Shown here piece by piece: positions 9,801 through 21,136 of a DNA stretch of 47,672 nt. The position numbers and the translations under genes are program-made. Location of the stretch: the NCBI GenBank assembly GCA_902606255.1, contig CACLFQ010000005.1:1-47672 (forward strand), written 5' to 3'. Under the pieces are notes generated by a model that saw only the letters and a program-made list of their open reading frames with translations, had not been told where the DNA came from and did not search any database. Numbering within the stretch: position 1 is the first letter of the stretch; each line of letters begins with the position of its first letter. The stretch comes from an uncultured Prochlorococcus sp. (GTDB lineage: Bacteria; Cyanobacteriota; Cyanobacteriia; PCC-6307; Cyanobiaceae).

Positions 9801-10556
9801 ATGTATTACCCTAATTTCTTCAAAAGACTTCTGAGCAGCTTAATCATTGGCGGGCAAGCAATTAATTTTATCTTTAGAGGTAAAATTTCCAAAAATGATC
9901 TCTTTGACCAACTTATGGAGTCAGGTCCTGGAAGTTTGTTAATTGTATTAATTACAGGAATTGCCGCGGGTACAGTTTTCAATATTCAAGTTGCATCACA
10001 ACTTACAAGTATGGGGGTTTCAAGTGAAATTGGAGGTTTATTAGCAGTTGGCATGGCGAGAGAAATGGCTCCTCTTCTAACTGCTACTTTAATGACTGGA
10101 AAGGTTGCCACTGCCTATGCTGCTCAACTGGGCACTATGAAAGTCACAGAACAAATTGAGGCAATAACCATGTTAAGGACCGAACCAGTCCAATATTTGG
10201 TAGTCCCAAGGTTACTTTCGATGGTAATAATGTCTCCTATACAGTGTCTTTTATTTTTATCTGTAGCTTTATGGAGTGGACAAATTTGGAGCACAATTTT
10301 TTATAAAGTTCCTCCAGTAGTTTTTTGGACATCTGTAAGATCAGGTAATGTGAGTTTAACCACTACAGACTTAACTTCAATGTTAATAAAATCTGTCGTG
10401 TTCGGATTACTTATTTCAATCATTGCTTGTGGATATGGACTCACAACTAAAGGTGGTCCAAAAGAAGTTGGAACAAGTACAACAGGTGCAGTTGTAATGA
10501 CTCTCGTTACTGTATCTTTAATGGATGTATTACTAACGCAAATTTTATTTGGATGA
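9801..10556 (+). CDS. MlaE/YrbE-family ABC transporter permease (TGD1-like)
   Basis: ESGPGSLLIVLITGIAAGTVFNIQVASQL; GMAREMAPLLTATLMTGKVATAYAAQLGTMKVTEQIEAITML. Confidence 0.93.
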   Translation: MYYPNFFKRLLSSLIIGGQAINFIFRGKISKNDLFDQLMESGPGSLLIVLITGIAAGTVFNIQVASQLTSMGVSSEIGGLLAVGMAREMAPLLTATLMTGKVATAYAAQLGTMKVTEQIEAITMLRTEPVQYLVVPRLLSMVIMSPIQCLLFLSVALWSGQIWSTIFYKVPPVVFWTSVRSGNVSLTTTDLTSMLIKSVVFGLLISIIACGYGLTTKGGPKEVGTSTTGAVVMTLVTVSLMDVLLTQILFG

Positions 10557-10965
10557 TTCTATGTTTAACACTAAATCAAAAAAAGAGGAACCAGTAATAA
10601 TATCTCCATCATTTCAGTTGCCAATCATTCTAATAATTTTAAGTTTTATGCTTTTGTTTTTGAATATTGGTTCTTTGCCAACAATAGTTTTTGCTTCTTT
10701 TAGCTTTTTTTTATTACTTCAGTCATTCACCTTAAGAATAAAAATAACAAATGATGATTTAATCGTTTTACAATTAGGGAAAGAGATTAGAACTTTTCCA
10801 TTCAAGAACTGGATATCATGGAAATTCTTTTCCCCTGTAATCCCAGTTATTTTTTATTTTAGAGAAAAGTCCAGTCCTCATTTATTACCAATTTTATTTA
10901 ATCCAAAGCAATTAAAAGATGAGCTCATAAAAAAAGTTGACTCCCTGGAAATTAAAAATTCTTAA
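10549..10965 (+). CDS. Conserved cyanobacterial protein, DUF3119-like
   Basis: 138 aa, two TM segments then LQLGKEIRTFPFKNWISWKFFSPVIPVIFYFREKSSPHLLPILF; position after the MlaE permease. Confidence 0.65.
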   Translation: MDDSMFNTKSKKEEPVIISPSFQLPIILIILSFMLLFLNIGSLPTIVFASFSFFLLLQSFTLRIKITNDDLIVLQLGKEIRTFPFKNWISWKFFSPVIPVIFYFREKSSPHLLPILFNPKQLKDELIKKVDSLEIKNS

Positions 10966-11000
10966 AATTCAGACTTTGCCTAATCATCAAAATTATTTAA

Positions 11001-12011
11001 ATGACCAATACAAAAATTTCCGAAAATAATCCTGAAAAGGAATTAATAATAGATAAGTCGATTTCAGATGATAAAACCAAACAAATTAGTAAGAAAAATA
11101 CAACGCAAAATAAAAAAATTACACCAAAAAACGATAAATCAACTAAATCTTTTGATGAAATTTCTAATGAAATTTTTAAAGATCTCGTTTCAAAAAAAGA
11201 CTCTTTAGTTAAACAAATAAAAGAGTTAGAAACAAAAAAAAATGAAATAGAAAAAGATATTGAGTCAAATTTTAAAGGACAGTCAGATAATATTGCTAAA
11301 AGAGTTAAAGGCTTTCAAGAGTACTTAACTGGAGCTTTGCAGAATCTTTCACAAAACGTTGAGAAACTTGAATTAGTTTCTCAACCAATAATCGTAAACC
11401 CTTCCCCCCTTGATGAGAAAAAGCAAAACAAAAGCACAAATAATGTAATTAATGTTCCAGCTCTTTCTGAAACATTTAAGCCAGACGAAGAGATTATAAA
11501 AAGTTGCTTTACAAGTTTCACAGAACAACCTGACTTTTATGCAGAACCTTGGAAATTAAGACGGAGTCTTGATTCATCAGATATAGAAATTATGGATGAT
11601 TGGTTCTTTAACATGGGCGGAAGAGGTTCTCTTGAAAGTAGAGGATCTCGACAAAAAAATGCCTTGTTATCAGCAGGTTTAATATCTATTCTTGGCGAAT
11701 TATATGGAGATCAGTTTCAGACTCTTATTTTAGCTTCGCAGCCTGAACGATTAGGTGAATGGAGAAGAATTCTTCAAGATTCACTTGGTCTCACAAGGGA
11801 TGACTTTGGACCTAATAGTGGGATTGTTCTTTTTGAAAGGCCTGAAGGTGTCATCGAAAGAGCTGATAGATTAGAAGCTAATGAAGAATTGCCATTTATT
11901 ATCATTGATGCAGCAGAAACCTCTGTTGAAATTCCAATACTTCAATTCCCATTATGGGTTGCATTTGCTGGTTCAGATAATGAAATTTACGATGATCTTG
12001 AACTAAACTAA
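11001..12011 (+). CDS. Conserved cyanobacterial protein, DUF3086-like, coiled-coil N-terminus
   Basis: Low-complexity, coiled-coil N-terminus; [80 protein letters not shown]. Confidence 0.75.
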   Translation: MTNTKISENNPEKELIIDKSISDDKTKQISKKNTTQNKKITPKNDKSTKSFDEISNEIFKDLVSKKDSLVKQIKELETKKNEIEKDIESNFKGQSDNIAKRVKGFQEYLTGALQNLSQNVEKLELVSQPIIVNPSPLDEKKQNKSTNNVINVPALSETFKPDEEIIKSCFTSFTEQPDFYAEPWKLRRSLDSSDIEIMDDWFFNMGGRGSLESRGSRQKNALLSAGLISILGELYGDQFQTLILASQPERLGEWRRILQDSLGLTRDDFGPNSGIVLFERPEGVIERADRLEANEELPFIIIDAAETSVEIPILQFPLWVAFAGSDNEIYDDLELN

Positions 12012-12016
12012 GCGTT

Positions 12017-12610
12017 ATGAATATCTTAATAATTTTTACAAGTTATCTTTTAGGATCACTTCCGACAGGTTTTTTAATTGGAAAATATCTCAAAAATATA
12101 GATCTAAGAACTATAGGTTCTGGATCTACAGGTGCCACAAATGTCTTAAGAAATGTTGGGAAATGGCCAGCACTTTTTGTATTTATCATTGACGTTGGGA
12201 AAGGCCTTATTGCAGTAAAAATTGCTCAATATTACACAGATCAAGGATTAATAGAGGTGATGGCAGGGATATCCGCTATCTCAGGACATATTTGGCCAAT
12301 ATGGCTTAAAGGTAAAGGAGGGAAAGCTGTTGCGACCGGATTAGGTATGTTTTTAGCTCTTTCTTGGAAAGTTGGCCTAGCATCTCTTGGCATTTTTTTA
12401 ATAGTCCTAACTAAAACTAAATTTGTTTCTTTATCCAGTATTTCAGCTGCAATCTTACTTCCTATTTTTATGTTTTTTTACCTAGGTAAATTTATGCACT
12501 CATACTTTTTTATAAGTTTAATTGTGGCATTATTAGTAATCTGGAAACATAGAACAAACATAACAAGATTACTGAAGGGAGAAGAATCCAAAATTAATCA
12601 GAATCAATAG
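12017..12610 (+). CDS. plsY: Acyl-phosphate glycerol-3-phosphate acyltransferase
   Basis: [64 protein letters not shown]. Confidence 0.95.
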   Translation: MNILIIFTSYLLGSLPTGFLIGKYLKNIDLRTIGSGSTGATNVLRNVGKWPALFVFIIDVGKGLIAVKIAQYYTDQGLIEVMAGISAISGHIWPIWLKGKGGKAVATGLGMFLALSWKVGLASLGIFLIVLTKTKFVSLSSISAAILLPIFMFFYLGKFMHSYFFISLIVALLVIWKHRTNITRLLKGEESKINQNQ

Positions 12611-13323
12611 ATTTAAATATTTCTATTAGAGCTTTATTAGGATCTATAGATTTTGATATTGATCTACCAATGACTAACTTAGAAGCGCCATTATCTATAG
12701 CTTCATGAGGAGTCATAATTCTATTTTGATCATCTTTATTTTCAATATTTAATCTGATACCTGGTGTAATAAGTTCAAAATTATCCTTATAAATAGATCT
12801 CAACATTTTTACCTCACAAGGGGAACAAACACATCCATCTAATCCGGCATCAAAAGACAACTTTGCAAGTCTCAATACATTTTCTTCAATTGAATTATTT
12901 CTATCAAGATCAGTTTGAAAATCTTTAAGAGAAAAGCTTGTTAAAACAGTTATCCCTACAACAAATGGAGGTTTTACACCGACTGAGGTGGCTCCTTTTA
13001 AAGATGCTTTTTTTCGAATCCTTAAGAGCTTTTAGACCTGCTGAAGCATGAATAGAAATTATATCAACCCCTAGTTTTGAAACTTGGAAACATGCTGCAC
13101 TCATCGTATTTGGAATATCATGAAATTTTAAGTCTAAAAAAATTTTTTTATTTAAACTTTTTAATATTTCAATAACTCTCGGGCCTTCCCTAACAAAAAG
13201 CTCTAAACCAACTTTCACCCACTTAATATTAGGACATTTTTCTAGAAGTAATTTTGCTTGACTTACATCTAGTCCATCAATTGCCAATATTATTTTATCT
13301 TCTGAATTAAATCTGTTATTCAT
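12594..13323 (-). CDS. pyrF: Orotidine-5'-phosphate decarboxylase, frameshifted at an A7 run (T7 at 13008-13014 on +)
   Basis: N-terminal part [18 protein letters not shown]...[16 protein letters not shown]...; C-terminal part in another frame: [26 protein letters not shown]...[16 protein letters not shown]...LITPGIRL...[14 protein letters not shown]. Removing one A restores the frame. Confidence 0.85.
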
Positions 13324-14567
13324 TAATTTTCAGTTTCAAACCTCTTAATTATTTTTTTTCCAATTTGCAAAATTTTTCCTTCCAAATCATTTTTTGAATC
13401 AAACACTAAATCAGGATTTATTACTTTCTGACTATCAATTTTTACACCCCCACCTTTAATAGATCTTTTAGATTCGCTGCTAGATTTGAAAAGTTTTAGA
13501 GTACTTAGCAAGTAAAAAAACTTAACTGGAAAAACTATTTCTTTTAATGAAATCTCTGGAATTTCTCCAACTTTTTCTTTGTGTCCAAGGAATAATTTTT
13601 CGCAGTTTGATTGCGCCTTTAATGCTTCTTCAGGCCCATGGAATAAAGTAGTAACTTCTAGAGCCATTCTTCTTTGTAATTCACGAGGATTTGAGTTTGC
13701 AAGAAAACTTAAATCCAATTCAGTGAGTAATTCAAAATAGGTAGGTATTACATTATCAGGTACTTTTTCTAATTTCGAATACATTAAAAGAGGATCATCA
13801 GTCAAACCGACAGTGTTAAATTCAGATTTACTCATCTTCTTAATTCCATCTAAACCTGTCAAAATTGGCAATAGAACACCAAATTGAGGTTCTTGTTTAA
13901 AATGCCTTTGAAGATCTCTTCCTATCGCAATATTAAATTTCTGATCTGTACCTCCAAGCTCAATATCTGATTGAACAACTACCGAATCGTAACCTTGTAA
14001 TAGTGGATATAAGAATTCATGCAAGGCAATTGGAACTTGTGAAGTGTACCTTTTATTAAATTCCTCCTTAGATAGAATTTGACTAACTGTTGTACTACCC
14101 ATTAATTCAATTATTGAATTAAGATTTAACCCTTTTAACCATTCACTGTTGTATCTAATTTCTATTCTATCTTTTGAATCAAAATCTAAAATAGATTCAT
14201 TAGCTGGCTTACCCATTCCTAGTTGGGTTAGGTATGTTTTTGCATTATCCCTAACTTGTTTTTCCGATAACTGCACTCTTGTTTTGTTTTTTCCAGTTGG
14301 GTCTCCAATTTGAGCAGTAAAATCTCCAATAATTAAAACTGCAATATGTCCATTATCTTGAAATGCCCTAAGTTTTTTAAACAATATGCTGTGTCCAAGA
14401 TGAATATCTGTTCCAGTTGGATCGATTCCGAGTTTAACCCTCAATTTTTTATTATTTTTTTTCGCATGATCAATTATCTCCGAAAAAGTTTGATCTGTTC
14501 CCTTAATTGGAAAATATTCTTCTATTCCTCTTGAAAGCCATGATGGCAATATTAAATTATCTGACAT
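13323..14567 (-). CDS. tyrS: Tyrosyl-tRNA synthetase
   Basis: [67 protein letters not shown]. Confidence 0.96.
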   Translation of the reverse strand: MSDNLILPSWLSRGIEEYFPIKGTDQTFSEIIDHAKKNNKKLRVKLGIDPTGTDIHLGHSILFKKLRAFQDNGHIAVLIIGDFTAQIGDPTGKNKTRVQLSEKQVRDNAKTYLTQLGMGKPANESILDFDSKDRIEIRYNSEWLKGLNLNSIIELMGSTTVSQILSKEEFNKRYTSQVPIALHEFLYPLLQGYDSVVVQSDIELGGTDQKFNIAIGRDLQRHFKQEPQFGVLLPILTGLDGIKKMSKSEFNTVGLTDDPLLMYSKLEKVPDNVIPTYFELLTELDLSFLANSNPRELQRRMALEVTTLFHGPEEALKAQSNCEKLFLGHKEKVGEIPEISLKEIVFPVKFFYLLSTLKLFKSSSESKRSIKGGGVKIDSQKVINPDLVFDSKNDLEGKILQIGKKIIKRFETEN

Positions 14568-14586
14568 AAAGCTTTAACCATTAAAT

Positions 14587-14931
14587 TTAAGAAGTTTTAT
14601 CAAGTTCATCCTTCATTCTTATTAAGGTTTTATTCATCTGATCGAACATTTGATCAGGAGTAATCCCAAATTGACTTAACTGTGTCTTTAATTGTTCTAC
14701 TGTCATTTTTGCTTGAAAATCTTCAGACAATTCAAATCTCTTCATAAAAACCTTATAACGATCCATAAGAGATTCCATTTTTTTTATAAACATTTTTTTC
14801 CCTTCTCTGTCAAATTTTCCATAATCAGAACCAAGTTTCATAAGTTCTTGGTAATCTGTAAAAAGCTTTTTAGCTTCTTCTTGAACTATGTCTGACTCAA
14901 AAAATCCCATTTCTATTTTTTTACTTCGCAA
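14587..14931 (-). CDS. Conserved cyanobacterial protein, DUF1825-like
   Basis: MGFFESDIVQEEAKKLFTDYQELMKLGSDYGKFDREGKKMFIKKMESLMDRYKVFMKRFELSEDFQAKMTVEQLKTQLSQFGITPDQMF. Confidence 0.8.
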   Translation of the reverse strand: MRSKKIEMGFFESDIVQEEAKKLFTDYQELMKLGSDYGKFDREGKKMFIKKMESLMDRYKVFMKRFELSEDFQAKMTVEQLKTQLSQFGITPDQMFDQMNKTLIRMKDELDKTS

Positions 14932-15061
14932 GATTAAGGCTCAATTACAAGATAACAAGAATCTTTTAAATTGATTAGAACATTAATAAATTTTAGTTTA
15001 TAAATAATTCTTTGATTTATATTTTTTCAGAATTAAATTTAGTAAACACATTTTATAAAAA

Positions 15062-15673
15062 TTGGAAAAATTCAACTTAAACAATATTTCAAACCAAAAT
15101 AGACAATTTGAATTGTTTGGTTCAAATGTAAATACATCAATTAATTTTAAAAACTCAAATAATCTAAAAATCAACGGCGAAATCCTAACTGAATGGAGAA
15201 GTAAAATATATAATCACCAATTCAAAATTTTAAAAGATACACACAATAAAACTTTGCACCAAACAAGTCTTCTTATAAGAAAAATTTCTAACGAAAGAAA
15301 AATTGATCCTTTTTCCCTGCAGCCATTATCATTGAATTTTTGGAGAACCAATCAATATATACACAATGGTCCAGCAATGTATTTTGTAATTGACTCAATG
15401 GAAAGTTCTAAAATAATCCTTTATATAGGAGAAACAAATTCAGCAAATAAAAGATGGAAGGGAGAACATGACTGTAAAAATTACCTAATGAACTATAAAG
15501 AAGCCCTAGCTCATAACAAACTCTCAAGTCACCAAGATATTCGTTTCTTCTTAGATGTACCTAAAGAAGTAAAATTAAGACGTAAATTAGAACAGCAACT
15601 GATATATTTATGGTTACCACCTTTTAATAAAGAAACTCGAGACAGGTGGGCAACTACTTTCACAAACAACTAA
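15062..15673 (+). CDS. GIY-YIG nuclease-like protein (TTG start)
   Basis: YFVIDSMESSKIILYIGETNSANKRWKGEHDCKNYL; C-terminal EQQLIYLWLPPFNKE. Confidence 0.65.
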   Translation: MEKFNLNNISNQNRQFELFGSNVNTSINFKNSNNLKINGEILTEWRSKIYNHQFKILKDTHNKTLHQTSLLIRKISNERKIDPFSLQPLSLNFWRTNQYIHNGPAMYFVIDSMESSKIILYIGETNSANKRWKGEHDCKNYLMNYKEALAHNKLSSHQDIRFFLDVPKEVKLRRKLEQQLIYLWLPPFNKETRDRWATTFTNN

Positions 15674-15697
15674 AAGTTAATTAAATCAATTTTACAA

Positions 15698-17170
15698 ATG
15701 CAATTTTCCACATTCCAAAAAAATCTAGATAAATGGCAAGGTGCTTCATTAATTTTTGGAGTCTTAGAGGAAGAAATTGCAAGCCAACTTGAAAACATAA
15801 AATTTGTTGTTGACCCAAAATTATTACTAAAAAAAGTTACTCAAAAAAAATTCAAAGGGGAAAAAGGAAAAACTTTAAGCTTTGAATTTTTAGATCAAAA
15901 ATTAGAAACTTTAATCATAGTTGGTCTTGGCAAATCGAAAGACCTTAATAAAAGTGATATAGAAAACTCCATAGGAAATCTAATTAGGAAAACTGTTGAT
16001 AAAAATGAAAAAGTTAGTATCTTGCTTCCATGGGAATTAATAAATTCACAACTAGAAATAAATCAATTAGCGGAGTCAGTCAGATTATCTGCTTATAAGG
16101 ACAATAGATTCAATAAGAAAAAAGATGAAAAGAAAGTTCTTAAAGAAATAGAGTTTTTGAATTTAAAAAAATTTGAGAATATTAGCTTTGAAGAGACAGA
16201 AAAAATATGTGAAGGTGTAGAGCTAGCCAGAAGACTTGTAGCCGCCCCTCCAAATAGTCTTACGCCTCAGGAAATGTCTATGCAAGCTTTTCAAATAGCT
16301 AAAGATCATGGTTTGGAAGTAAAAATTTTAGAGGCAAAAGAATGTGAAGATTTAGGAATGGGTGCATATTTAGCTGTAGCAAAAGGTTCTGATCTAGATC
16401 CTAAATTTATACATCTTACTTTGAAGTCAGAGGGGCCTATAAAAGAAAAAATTGCGCTTGTTGGGAAGGGTTTAACCTTTGATTCTGGAGGATACAACCT
16501 AAAAGTAGGAGCATCTCAAATTGAAATGATGAAATATGATATGGGCGGAAGCGCCGCAGTTTTAGGAGCAGCAAAAGCACTTGGAGCAATAAAACCAAAA
16601 GGACTAGAAATACATTTTATTGTGGCAGCTTGCGAAAATATGATAAATGGATCTGCAGTTCATCCAGGAGATGTAGTGAAAGCATCTAATGGTAAGACAA
16701 TTGAAATAAATAATACTGATGCAGAGGGTAGACTCACATTAGCTGATGCTTTAACTTATGCATCAAATTTAAAACCGGATTCAATCATAGATCTTGCCAC
16801 TTTAACAGGAGCAATCGTTGTTGCATTAGGTAATGATGTAGCTGGATTCTGGAGCAATAATGATGATCTAGCAAATGATCTGAAAACTGCATCAACTCAG
16901 GCCGGAGAAGAATTATGGCAAATGCCTTTACAAAAATCTTATAGAGAAGGGTTAAAGTCTCATATAGCTGACATGAAAAATACAGGTCCTAGAGCAGGTG
17001 GGTCAATAACTGCTGCTTTGTTTTTAGAGGAATTCTTTCATGAAGATATAAAATGGGCACATATTGATATTGCTGGGACTTGTTGGACTGATAAGAATAA
17101 GGGAATTAATCCATCAGGTGCAACCGGTTTTGGAGTTAAAACTCTTGTTCAATGGATTCAAAATAAATAA
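15698..17170 (+). CDS. pepA: Leucyl aminopeptidase (M17)
   Basis: [50 protein letters not shown]. Confidence 0.96.
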   Translation: MQFSTFQKNLDKWQGASLIFGVLEEEIASQLENIKFVVDPKLLLKKVTQKKFKGEKGKTLSFEFLDQKLETLIIVGLGKSKDLNKSDIENSIGNLIRKTVDKNEKVSILLPWELINSQLEINQLAESVRLSAYKDNRFNKKKDEKKVLKEIEFLNLKKFENISFEETEKICEGVELARRLVAAPPNSLTPQEMSMQAFQIAKDHGLEVKILEAKECEDLGMGAYLAVAKGSDLDPKFIHLTLKSEGPIKEKIALVGKGLTFDSGGYNLKVGASQIEMMKYDMGGSAAVLGAAKALGAIKPKGLEIHFIVAACENMINGSAVHPGDVVKASNGKTIEINNTDAEGRLTLADALTYASNLKPDSIIDLATLTGAIVVALGNDVAGFWSNNDDLANDLKTASTQAGEELWQMPLQKSYREGLKSHIADMKNTGPRAGGSITAALFLEEFFHEDIKWAHIDIAGTCWTDKNKGINPSGATGFGVKTLVQWIQNK

Positions 17171-17182
17171 CTATATTTAAAA

Positions 17183-17785
17183 TCATTCAGTCCAAAGAGT
17201 TGTTGATCTAGCGTTATCTCCCCATAATTTATCCAATCTCTGATCTCTCCCACATGAGAATCTATAGAACTTATATTTTAGTTCATTTCTCTCAGCAAAA
17301 TCCTGATGATATTCTTCAGCCAGCCAAAATTGACTTTTCGATTTTAGTTCTACAGATATCTTTTCTAATGGCACTCGCAATTCATTAGAGGCAGAAATAA
17401 GTGCTTTTTCTGCATCACTTTTCTCAATTGAATCTTTGTAAAAGATCACTGGCCTATAAGAATCTCCACGATCACAAAATTGACCCTTGCCATCCAAAGG
17501 ATCTATATTTCTGAAATAGAGCCTAAGTATCTCGGTTAAAGTTACCAATTGGGAATCATAATGAACTAAAACCACTTCCTGATGTCCTTCATGATTTTCG
17601 TAGTTAGGATTTTGTAAATCTCCTCCTGAATAGCCACTTTGTACAAAATTTACCCCCTTTAATGACTCTAAATCATGTTCTAAACACCAAAAACAACCTC
17701 CCGCAAGAATCAATTCCTCTGCAAAAGTATTTAAAGGATTAATAAATATTGAAAGAGCAATTATTAGGGATAAGAAATACTTCAT
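17183..17785 (-). CDS. msrA: Peptide-methionine (S)-S-oxide reductase with N-terminal signal/TM segment
   Basis: AGGCFWCLEHDLESLKGVNFVQSGYSGG...HQEVVLVHYD; N-terminus MKYFLSLIIALSIFINPLNTFAEE. Confidence 0.92.
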   Translation of the reverse strand: MKYFLSLIIALSIFINPLNTFAEELILAGGCFWCLEHDLESLKGVNFVQSGYSGGDLQNPNYENHEGHQEVVLVHYDSQLVTLTEILRLYFRNIDPLDGKGQFCDRGDSYRPVIFYKDSIEKSDAEKALISASNELRVPLEKISVELKSKSQFWLAEEYHQDFAERNELKYKFYRFSCGRDQRLDKLWGDNARSTTLWTE

Positions 17786-17801
17786 TTTTTTATTATAAAG
17801 T

Positions 17802-18980
17802 TCAAATAATAGAATTAATAATATCTTCAGCAGCTCTTTGGACTACTCCTTCTTCACCTAATTCTTTTTTTAAAAAAGCATAACCCTTTTTAATTTTTGT
17901 TTTTTCTGACTTCTCCTCAATAATCCTACAAGATTTATAGAAGATTTTCTTTTCATCAAAATCTCTCTGTACAAACTCAGGGATTATTAATTTATTAACT
18001 ATCAAATTTACAGGAGAAATAAATCTTACTTTGAAATTGAGAATTTTTCTAGCAATAAAAGCAGTAACTCTGCTTACTCTATAACCAACAATCTGTGGTA
18101 TTCCATGTAAAGCTAATTCCATATTAACTGTCCCTGATTTGCAAAGAGCAATTTTCGTAAGTGAATAGATATAAGGCTTTAATCTTGCGTTATCTTTTTG
18201 GGAAATAACTTGTCCATTAATTTGATATTTTCTGCAGGCCTTTTTGAATCTTTCATCAAATACTTTCCTGCATGAGAGTATATAAACAACTAAACTTGGG
18301 TATTTTTGTTGTAGTTTTTTAGCCACTTTCATAAAAGTAGGTAATATATATCGTAATTCTTGAGTTCTTGATGCGGGCATTAAAAGTAGGATGTTTTGAT
18401 CTGGGCGAAGGTTCAGAATAGTTCTGGAATCTTTCTTTAGAGGAAGTTTTTTTGTCAAATCAATCATTGGATGTCCAACCCACAAAACATTTCCGCCCCT
18501 CTTTTTGTAGAAAGCTGCTTCATTCTTGAAAATTGCAAAAATTTTATCAGAAAATTTTATTAGATTTGTTGTAGTATTATTGCCAACTCTCCAAGCCCAC
18601 TCTTGAGGAGCAATATAGTAAAAAATTGGAATTTTAGTCTTCGATCTTCTTAATTTAATTCCAATTTTTATATTGGGCCCCATATAGTCAATCAAAATTA
18701 AGCAATCTGGAGGATTTTTTTTTAGTAATTTACAAAACCTTTTTTGAATTCTTATTGTAGGAAGAATAAGTGGTAAAGCCTCCCAAATCCCTATTGCACT
18801 AATTGATGTAGTATCTTGAAGAATTTTTACACCTTCTTTCTTCATCCTTTCCCCACCTAATCCGCAAATTTCTAAATCTATAGATTTTTTTTTAGCTTCA
18901 TCTAATAATGCTTTTGATAACAAACTTCCGTGCAAATCACCAGAGACTTCTCCAGTACTAATAAAAATCTTTTTATTCAT
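17802..18980 (-). CDS. lpxB: Lipid-A-disaccharide synthase
   Basis: IFISTGEVSGDLHGSLLSKAL; GHPMIDL; SGTVNMELALHGIPQIVGYR. Confidence 0.95.
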   Translation of the reverse strand: MNKKIFISTGEVSGDLHGSLLSKALLDEAKKKSIDLEICGLGGERMKKEGVKILQDTTSISAIGIWEALPLILPTIRIQKRFCKLLKKNPPDCLILIDYMGPNIKIGIKLRRSKTKIPIFYYIAPQEWAWRVGNNTTTNLIKFSDKIFAIFKNEAAFYKKRGGNVLWVGHPMIDLTKKLPLKKDSRTILNLRPDQNILLLMPASRTQELRYILPTFMKVAKKLQQKYPSLVVYILSCRKVFDERFKKACRKYQINGQVISQKDNARLKPYIYSLTKIALCKSGTVNMELALHGIPQIVGYRVSRVTAFIARKILNFKVRFISPVNLIVNKLIIPEFVQRDFDEKKIFYKSCRIIEEKSEKTKIKKGYAFLKKELGEEGVVQRAAEDIINSII

Positions 18981-19831
18981 AAATTCACTACAGGCATTGG
19001 TCCTCGCCTTTCTTTAGATATTGACTCTTTTAAAAAACTACATAATTTTGAAGATGAAATATCTAATTCTCCTTTTATAACTTTTTCTAATGAATTTGAA
19101 ATCGAATCATTAGATTTAAAAAGTAGATTCCAAGTACTTTGAAGTAATTTTAAGTCAAAATCTTTATTTTCTATCAAACCACTTCTCTTAATTCCAACCC
19201 TATTCAAACCTCTCAATCTTCCTGGATGCCCTTCAGCTAGACAAAAAGGAGGTACATCTCTATCTACTCTAGTCATCCCTCCAATCATTGCTAAATAACC
19301 AATATGCACAAATTGATGAATACCTAAGCAACCGCCAATAATAGCTTTATCTTCAATCTTTACATGGCCTGCAACTTGAACACTATTTGATAAAACTATC
19401 CTATTACCGAGTTCACAATTATGGCCAATGTGAGTGTAAGCCATCAACAAATTATTATTGCCAATAATAGTTTTTTCTCCTTCATAAGTTGCTTTATTAA
19501 TAGTTACACATTCTCTGAAAGTATTATTATCTCCAATAATTACTTCAGTAGGGGCCCCTTTATATTTAAGGTCCTGGGGATCAAGACCTATAAAAACACT
19601 TGGGAAAACTTTATTGTTTATACCAATAATAGTTTTTCCTGAAATAACAGCATTCGGTCCTATTTCGGTTCCTTTGCCGATAGTCACATTAGGACCAACA
19701 ATAGCTCCTTGAGAGATAATAACGCCATCATGTAATTCGGCACTAGGATCAACAAAAGCATTTGGGTGGACTTTTACACCACTAAAGCTTGAGTTAAATT
19801 CAGCATTTTTATTAACCATATCCCTAATCAA
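18977..19831 (-). CDS. lpxA: UDP-N-acetylglucosamine acyltransferase
   Basis: Left-handed beta-helix hexapeptide repeats; [32 protein letters not shown]...[27 protein letters not shown]. Confidence 0.95.
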   Translation of the reverse strand: MIRDMVNKNAEFNSSFSGVKVHPNAFVDPSAELHDGVIISQGAIVGPNVTIGKGTEIGPNAVISGKTIIGINNKVFPSVFIGLDPQDLKYKGAPTEVIIGDNNTFRECVTINKATYEGEKTIIGNNNLLMAYTHIGHNCELGNRIVLSNSVQVAGHVKIEDKAIIGGCLGIHQFVHIGYLAMIGGMTRVDRDVPPFCLAEGHPGRLRGLNRVGIKRSGLIENKDFDLKLLQSTWNLLFKSNDSISNSLEKVIKGELDISSSKLCSFLKESISKERRGPMPVVNL

Positions 19832-20282
19832 CTAATGAAAACATTAATTCTCCAGCACAAACCAACTTCCCATCAACATGCGCCTCACCTTTAACCTTCC
19901 CAAATCTTTGTCTTTTAATAGACAATAACTCACAAGAAATTATCAATTGATCTCCAGGTACAACTGGTTTTCTGAATTTAACATTATTGATTCCAGCGAA
20001 TACGAAAAGTCCTTTAGGAAGATCAGGCATTTGCGTTACAATTATTCCACCAACTTGAGCCATTGATTCAACAATAAGAACTCCAGGCATCAAGGGTCTC
20101 TCAGGAAAGTGTCCCTGAAATTGAGGCTCATTAATAGTTACGTTTTTTACTCCAACAGCTCTTTTTCCAGGAATATGCTCTATGACTTTGTCTACAAGAG
20201 CAAAAGGATATCTGTGAGGTAACAAGCCTAGTATGTGCTCAGAGGAAAGTTGATTATTTTCACTGAACAATTTCTTTTCCAA
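19824..20282 (-). CDS. fabZ: (3R)-hydroxyacyl-ACP dehydratase
   Basis: [58 protein letters not shown]. Confidence 0.96.
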   Translation of the reverse strand: MEKKLFSENNQLSSEHILGLLPHRYPFALVDKVIEHIPGKRAVGVKNVTINEPQFQGHFPERPLMPGVLIVESMAQVGGIIVTQMPDLPKGLFVFAGINNVKFRKPVVPGDQLIISCELLSIKRQRFGKVKGEAHVDGKLVCAGELMFSLVD

Positions 20283-20299
20283 AACAATTAAAGATAAAG

Positions 20300-21136
20300 T
20301 TAAATTTTTAGCGATGAGGCCAATAAAGCATTTAAAGAATGTGATCCTTTATAAACTAAAATTTGAGCCTTAGGTAACCCTACCAAAGCCAAGTCCCCAA
20401 TTAGGTCTAAAATTTTATGTCTTATTGGTTCATTATCAAATCTTAATGGTGGATTAACCCATTTATCACCATCGCAAACAAGGGCATTTTCTAAACTTCC
20501 ACCTTTTATTAATCCAAGTTCACTTAACTCTTGAAATTGATCTTTAAAACCAAATGTTCTAGCAGGAGCAATCATTTCAACAAAACTTTTTGGATTTAAT
20601 TCAATCACAAAAGTTTGATTTCCAATTGCTTTGTAGGCAAAACTTATAGTAGATATGATTGTAGTTTTTTCAGAAGGAGTTGCGGCGATAACAGAGGCTT
20701 CTTTATTTAAAATTATTGATTTATTAATCTCTCTAAAGAAATTATCTGGTCTAGGTGCCTTTTTTATCCCAACTTCTTCAAAATCTCTAACCCACTGGAT
20801 TGCCGATCCATCTAAAAGAGGAATCTCTTTCCCATCAACTTCAATATGTATATAACTCAAGCCACATCCTGCCATTGAAGACAGTAAATGTTCGATTGTA
20901 TACAAATTTCTCCCCCCTAATTTAACCGCTGTACAAAGCATCGTACTCCCAATTAAATCCTGAGTTAACTTAAAAATCTCGTTAGGTTTATCCCTAAAAG
21001 ATACATAATATCCTTCTTTCTCATAGGAAGAAATTGTAACTTTTGTTTTTTCTCCACTGTGAAGGCCTATACCCTCTCTGGAGATAACACCAGCCAAGGT
21101 ATAGCAAGAATCATAATTATCAGGCCAAGAAAACAC
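20300..21136 (-). CDS. lpxC: UDP-3-O-acyl-N-acetylglucosamine deacetylase
   Basis: [72 protein letters not shown]. Confidence 0.95.
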   Translation of the reverse strand: MFSWPDNYDSCYTLAGVISREGIGLHSGEKTKVTISSYEKEGYYVSFRDKPNEIFKLTQDLIGSTMLCTAVKLGGRNLYTIEHLLSSMAGCGLSYIHIEVDGKEIPLLDGSAIQWVRDFEEVGIKKAPRPDNFFREINKSIILNKEASVIAATPSEKTTIISTISFAYKAIGNQTFVIELNPKSFVEMIAPARTFGFKDQFQELSELGLIKGGSLENALVCDGDKWVNPPLRFDNEPIRHKILDLIGDLALVGLPKAQILVYKGSHSLNALLASSLKI

